A program made the translations under genes and the position numbers. The notes beneath the pieces are model-generated. The model did no database searches. It was not told the origin of the DNA and was given only the letters and a program-made list of their open reading frames with translations. From positions 62,001 to 126,000 of the forward strand of contig JAGARU010000098.1 in the NCBI GenBank assembly GCA_017622085.1: a stretch of DNA of 64,000 nt. Direction: 5' to 3'. This stretch comes from Clostridia bacterium. Lineage in GTDB: Bacteria > Bacillota > Clostridia > Oscillospirales > CAG-272. Shown here piece after piece: positions 60,285 to 64,000 of the stretch (position 1 is the stretch's first letter; each line of letters opens with the position of its first letter).

Positions 60285-61109
60285 ATGAAATTAAGCGTTT
60301 GGTCAAGCTATTATTGCGATTTGTCCCCAGAGGACGCCCTTCGGGCGCTTAAAGCGCACGGATACGATTGCTGTGAAATTTCCTTCGAGCACGCCTGTAC
60401 CTTGATGGAGCGGGGCGATCTTGCCGCAGTCGGCGCGGCCTTTAGCCAATTTGCCGCCGAGCTTGGTATGGATATTTCCCAAGGCCATCTTTCCTACGAG
60501 GCCAAGCTTTGCAAGCCCGAGGGCAGGGAATTCTTAAAGCGACAGATCGATCTGTTTTTGGCCATGGGCGTCAAGTATGCCGTTTTGCACTGTGATTCGC
60601 TTGCTTGGCGAGGCGAGGAGCTTTCGGTCGAGCAGAAAATAGCAGAAAACTGTGCGGCGATCGAGGAGCTGTTAAACTACATAAAGGACAGCGACATGGT
60701 CATCTGCCTTGAGAACCTGATCAGCACAAGCTTTGCCAATTCCGTGGAAGGCCTGATGTACTTTATCAAACGGTTCCAAAGCAAAAACCTCGGTATTTGT
60801 CTGGACACCGGCCATCTGAATCTGAAGGACAAGGATCAGGTCCGTTTTATCCGCGAGGCGGGTAAGCACGTGAAAGCCCTTCATCTTGCCGATAACGACG
60901 GACTGGGAATCGATCAGCACCTAATGCCCTACGGACGCGGGAACGTGGACTTTGTTTCCGTTCTTCGTGAAATGAAGGCCCTCGGCTATGAGGGAATGTA
61001 TAATCTCGAGATCCCCGGCGAGCGGTACGCTCCCTTCGAAATTTTAGGCTATAAGCTGGATTATATCAAACGAATGTTCGACTATCTTGACCGGATAACC
61101 GAGGCGTAA
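60285..61109 (+). CDS. Sugar phosphate isomerase/epimerase (AP endonuclease 2-type TIM barrel)
   Basis: 274 residues with the xylose-isomerase-like TIM barrel. Metal ligands and active-site acids appear in order: Glu in MVICLENLIS, Asp and His in GICLDTGHLN, His in KALHLADND, then QHLMPYGRGNVDF, and Glu in MYNLEIPGE. Enzymes of this family interconvert keto- and aldo-sugars or epimerise them, which fits the breakdown of released monosaccharides. AGGAGAATG sits just before the start. It lies between a putative glycosidase and an SGNH hydrolase in a rightward gene run. A tail of a second such gene survives in the relic at 58035, so there was once another copy. Confidence 0.9.
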   Translation: MKLSVWSSYYCDLSPEDALRALKAHGYDCCEISFEHACTLMERGDLAAVGAAFSQFAAELGMDISQGHLSYEAKLCKPEGREFLKRQIDLFLAMGVKYAVLHCDSLAWRGEELSVEQKIAENCAAIEELLNYIKDSDMVICLENLISTSFANSVEGLMYFIKRFQSKNLGICLDTGHLNLKDKDQVRFIREAGKHVKALHLADNDGLGIDQHLMPYGRGNVDFVSVLREMKALGYEGMYNLEIPGERYAPFEILGYKLDYIKRMFDYLDRITEA

Positions 61110-61145
61110 GGACGACAAGAGGATCCCATTCAAAAGGAGAATTCT

Positions 61146-62204
61146 ATGGGCAGACTTGAGGAAATCGACAAGAACTTTAAAATTGAAACGAATTTAGACA
61201 AAAGCGATATTAAGTTTTACTCCGTGCTTGAAAAGCCATTTTCTATCTACGGTGTTCACTATGAAAATGGAAAATTCCGGCGCATGCCGGAATTTGTGGC
61301 AAAACGGGTGAACGAAGGCGTCGACCGCTTGCACACCAACACCTCCGGCGGCCGGGTGCGCTTTGTTACCGACAGCAAATACGTCGCGATTTCCGCCAAA
61401 ATGTGTAATATCGGTAAAATGGATCACTTTGCCATAACGGGCTCCGGCGGCTTTGATCTGTACGTAAGGGTTAATGGGCAGGATCGGTTCAATAATACCT
61501 TCCGCCCTCCCTTTGATTGCACCGATGGCTATGAATCCGTATTTGAGTTTAAAACTGCGGAGCTACGTGAAATCACCGTCAATTTTCCGCTTTACAGTGA
61601 CGTCTGCAGCTTATACATAGGGCTTGAGGAAAAAGCCAAAATTGAAGCACCCACACCGTATAAAAATCGCAAGCCAATCGTTTATTACGGGCACTCCATA
61701 ACCCAGGGCGGGTGTGCCTCGCGTCCGGGCAATGCTTATCCAAGCATCATTTCACGAAGTCTGAATGTGGACTTTGTCAATTTGGGCTTTTCGGGAAGTG
61801 CCAGAGGAGAAAGGGAAATCGCCGAATATATAGCCTCCCTTGATATGGAGATGTTTGTATATGACTATGATCATAATGCGCCGACTTGGGAGCATTTGCA
61901 AAATACACACGAGGCTATGTTTCAAGTGATACGGCGCGCCCATCCGACCCTGCCAATTCTTATGATGACGTCGATCTCAAAGGATCGATGTCATGATAAT
62001 AAATCCAAACGGCGCCAGATCATATATCAAACGTATAAAAATGCCCGTGATAAAGGGGATGAGAACGTGTATTTCTGGGATGGCGACAAGGAATTTGCCC
62101 CGTACGAGGAGTACGGTACGGTAGAGGGATGTCACCCGAACGACCACGGCTTTGTGGGAATTGCCACGTCTCTTGTGCCGCGGATACAAGAAATCTTAAA
62201 ATAG
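61146..62204 (+). CDS. SGNH hydrolase with N-terminal GxDLY domain (carbohydrate esterase-like)
   Basis: 352 residues. An N-terminal beta-sandwich (about 1-165) includes GSGGFDLYVR, the GxDLY motif of this esterase type. The SGNH domain follows with YGHSITQGG (Ser), FGFSGSARGE, DYDHNAP (Asn) and EGCHPNDHGF (Asp/His triad, with a Cys between). AAAAGGAG precedes the ATG. No signal peptide is visible, so it would act on imported glycans, probably as an acetylesterase. It is a paralogue of the partial gene at the window start. It is followed after 24 bp by a transporter gene, probably in one operon. Confidence 0.9.
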   Translation: MGRLEEIDKNFKIETNLDKSDIKFYSVLEKPFSIYGVHYENGKFRRMPEFVAKRVNEGVDRLHTNTSGGRVRFVTDSKYVAISAKMCNIGKMDHFAITGSGGFDLYVRVNGQDRFNNTFRPPFDCTDGYESVFEFKTAELREITVNFPLYSDVCSLYIGLEEKAKIEAPTPYKNRKPIVYYGHSITQGGCASRPGNAYPSIISRSLNVDFVNLGFSGSARGEREIAEYIASLDMEMFVYDYDHNAPTWEHLQNTHEAMFQVIRRAHPTLPILMMTSISKDRCHDNKSKRRQIIYQTYKNARDKGDENVYFWDGDKEFAPYEEYGTVEGCHPNDHGFVGIATSLVPRIQEILK

Positions 62205-62228
62205 CATACGTGCTGAAGGGGTCTGAAA

Positions 62229-63116
62229 ATGTATTTTATATTGATCGTATCGACCCTGTTAGCGACAGGAAAGGCGCTGTTTTGTAAAGCGCTTGGAACA
62301 GGGCAGTACTCAAAAAAAGAAACAGCGATATTGAATTTCAAGTCGCTTCTTGTTGCCTATGCTTGCTCGCTGATCTTCGTCATCGATAAAATTGAAAAGC
62401 TGTTTGAGCTATCCATGTTTTCTTTGGTTCTTTCCGTGTTTTTTGGCATATCGGTGGCGATTACCCAAATTATGCAATCCAAGGCCATGGGCAGCGGACC
62501 TGCCTCTTTGGTATCGCTTATATATTCCTGCGGCTTTTTGGTACCGATTTTTTACGGGTTGGCTGTATGGGATGAAGGCGTATCCGTTTATCAATGGTTT
62601 GGCATTCTTTTGCTGGTAATCGCCTTGTGCCTGATCGTGTGCAAGGGAGAAAAGGGCGGGAAAATGGTTGCTTGGCTTCCGTTTGCAGCTTTTGCTATGC
62701 TTGGCTCGGGCGCGAACGCAATTTTTCAAAAAACGCACCAATATTCTTCGTTTGCAGATGAGCTGCCCTTCTTTTTGGTGTGCTCCTTGTTCTTTTCCTC
62801 TTTGTTTACAGGAATCGTATCCTTAGCGATCCGAAAAAAAGGAGAAAACGCCCCCGGTTTATCCAAAAAACAGAGAATCATAAAAAAAGTAATCGTTCCC
62901 CTGTGCCTTGGCATTTGCGTGGGACTGCTGAATTTTTTAAATTTAAGCTTATCGGGAAAGCTACCTTCGATCATACTGTTTCCCGTCTATAATGTGGGAA
63001 GCATGCTTTTGTCGAGCTTCCTGTCATCGCTTATATATAGGGACATGCCAACGAAAAGGCAGAGCGTGGGCTTTGCAATCGGAATCGTAGCAATCCTGAT
63101 CGTCGGAATTTTTTGA
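62229..63116 (+). CDS. DMT/EamA-type membrane transporter
   Basis: 295 residues with about ten hydrophobic helices arranged as two related halves, the plan of drug/metabolite transporters. The first half includes ITQIMQSKAMGSGPASLVSL, the second NFLNLSLSGKLPSIILFPVYN, both in positions where EamA repeats place their conserved helix. The cargo cannot be read from the sequence; in this context a sugar or a sugar-derived metabolite is reasonable. It is AT-richer than the esterase upstream. It stands 24 bp after the SGNH gene and 12 bp before the GH20-like gene, so the three are likely co-transcribed. Confidence 0.85.
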   Translation: MYFILIVSTLLATGKALFCKALGTGQYSKKETAILNFKSLLVAYACSLIFVIDKIEKLFELSMFSLVLSVFFGISVAITQIMQSKAMGSGPASLVSLIYSCGFLVPIFYGLAVWDEGVSVYQWFGILLLVIALCLIVCKGEKGGKMVAWLPFAAFAMLGSGANAIFQKTHQYSSFADELPFFLVCSLFFSSLFTGIVSLAIRKKGENAPGLSKKQRIIKKVIVPLCLGICVGLLNFLNLSLSGKLPSIILFPVYNVGSMLLSSFLSSLIYRDMPTKRQSVGFAIGIVAILIVGIF

Positions 63117-63128
63117 TAGGAGAACGAT

Positions 63129-64000
63129 ATGGAATTATCTTGGAAAACGAAAGGCATCGTACTAACCGCCCCTCTTAACGAGGAGGTCGATGACGTTATA
63201 AAATTGATTGATGAATATTTGGCGCCCCGCGGCTTCAACATGATCGTTATGCAGGTACGATATCGCTATCAGTTCCGACGTCACCCGGAGGTGTGGGGAT
63301 ATGACCCGCTTTCTATGGAGAATGTGAAGAGACTAGTGGCGGTCTGCAGAAAAAATAATATAAAATTGGTTCCTAAAATGAATCTGATCGGTCATCAATC
63401 CGGTTTCCCCAATGAGCCAACGGACGGTATACTGCATGGGCACAACGAAGTTTTGCCCGACATATGTGACGGACTTTTGCGCGCATACCCTGACTTTGAT
63501 GAGCAACGTGGCACCAAGGAAATTCTCTATTCACGAAGCATATGCTTAAGCAGCAGAGCGGCTAAAACCGTTGTTTGCGAGTTGATCGACGAGCTGATGG
63601 ATGTGTTCGAGGCGGATATGATACATATCGGCTGTGATGAGGTGTTCAATGCAGGGTTATGCCCCGAATGCTCCAAAAAGTCAAGGGGAGAGCTGATTTC
63701 AAGCTGGATCAATTCAATCAATGAGCATATAAAACGGCGCGGGGGAGTAACTCTTATGTGGGGAGACCGACTTCTTTCCACAAAAGACACGGGCTATAAT
63801 CGGTGGGAAGCCTCCGATGACGGCAGCAGTATTGCCATTGATATGCTCTCTAAGGATATCATCATATGCGATTGGCATTACGACAAATATGAACGGTATG
63901 AGTCGATTGACCGATTTGCAAAAGCGGGCTTTAACATCATGATAAGCCCCTGGCGAGATCAAGAGAATCTTGAGGCGTTTTTGAATTATGCAATCCAACA
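63129..64000 (+). CDS. GH20-like beta-N-acetylhexosaminidase family protein, 3' truncated by window edge
   Basis: The frame opens at ATG 63129 (TAGGAG upstream, 12 bp after the transporter stop) and runs without a stop to the window end, giving 290 visible residues. It starts with a TIM-barrel strand (GIVLTAPLNEEVDDVIKLID). The key motif is MIHIGCDEVF with Asp170-Glu171, matching the conserved Asp-Glu pair of family 20 hexosaminidases (polarising Asp and acid Glu). A Cys pair (GLCPECSKKS) follows, then TLMWGDRLL. The N-terminal domain usual in larger GH20 enzymes is absent, and no signal peptide is seen. The substrate may be an N-acetylated or other hexoside. The family call is good; the function is inferred. 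Confidence 0.78.
   Translation, partial: MELSWKTKGIVLTAPLNEEVDDVIKLIDEYLAPRGFNMIVMQVRYRYQFRRHPEVWGYDPLSMENVKRLVAVCRKNNIKLVPKMNLIGHQSGFPNEPTDGILHGHNEVLPDICDGLLRAYPDFDEQRGTKEILYSRSICLSSRAAKTVVCELIDELMDVFEADMIHIGCDEVFNAGLCPECSKKSRGELISSWINSINEHIKRRGGVTLMWGDRLLSTKDTGYNRWEASDDGSSIAIDMLSKDIIICDWHYDKYERYESIDRFAKAGFNIMISPWRDQENLEAFLNYAIQ

Overview
The window looks like a chromosomal stretch from an uncultured anaerobic gut Clostridia (Gram-positive Bacillota). The signs are strong AGGAGG-type ribosome binding sites, sigma-A promoters with 17-bp spacers, an efp/CD1247-like gene pair, BspA-type leucine-rich repeats, cohesin and dockerin modules, and many plant-glycan hydrolases without signal peptides. 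I would not name a genus.

Layout. 0-7 kb: the 3' part of an SGNH hydrolase, two small envelope/unknown genes, a leftward tRNA cluster (Gly-UCC, Arg-UCU, His-GUG), a Xaa-Pro peptidase, elongation factor P, a CD1247-type zinc-ribbon protein with an extreme Cys/Asp insertion, a GH43 enzyme, a MITE-like inverted repeat and a small orphan gene. 7-18 kb: leftward glycan operons (GH43-GH78; GH43-amidohydrolase-GH42) around a rightward DUF2079 membrane protein.

17.8-49 kb is the centrepiece. A complete tyrosine recombinase ends exactly at a 22-bp near-palindromic site. An exact inverted copy lies 198 bp further on, and the DNA between the two carries a consensus promoter (TTGACA-17-TAAAAT) pointing right. 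The arrangement has the form of an invertible promoter, captured here in the ON orientation. It drives three closely spaced genes covering about 30 kb: a collagen-like lipoprotein ending in a cohesin (774 aa); a 2749-aa protein with cohesin, dockerin, about 31 Cys-rich repeats, leucine-rich repeats, an InlB-type repeat and a second cohesin; and a 6495-aa protein with cohesin, dockerin, three embedded solute-binding-protein-like modules, four leucine-rich-repeat blocks, a discoidin-like module, many Cys-rich repeats and C-terminal GLUG motifs. My model (inference) is a phase-variable, self-assembling cohesin-dockerin surface scaffold that is non-enzymatic, held to the membrane by the lipoprotein, and built for adhesion or ligand capture.

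49-64 kb: a LiaF-like/DUF4097-like envelope pair, then more glycan genes: GH2, GH51, a GH63/trehalase-like enzyme, a small GH43, a broken GH2/isomerase fusion relic, a putative TIM-barrel glycosidase, a sugar isomerase/epimerase, a second SGNH hydrolase, a DMT-family transporter and a partial GH20-like enzyme. The enzymes lack export signals, so they most likely finish imported arabinose-, rhamnose- and galactose-containing oligosaccharides (pectin/arabinogalactan type) in the cytoplasm. The scaffold proteins act outside the cell.
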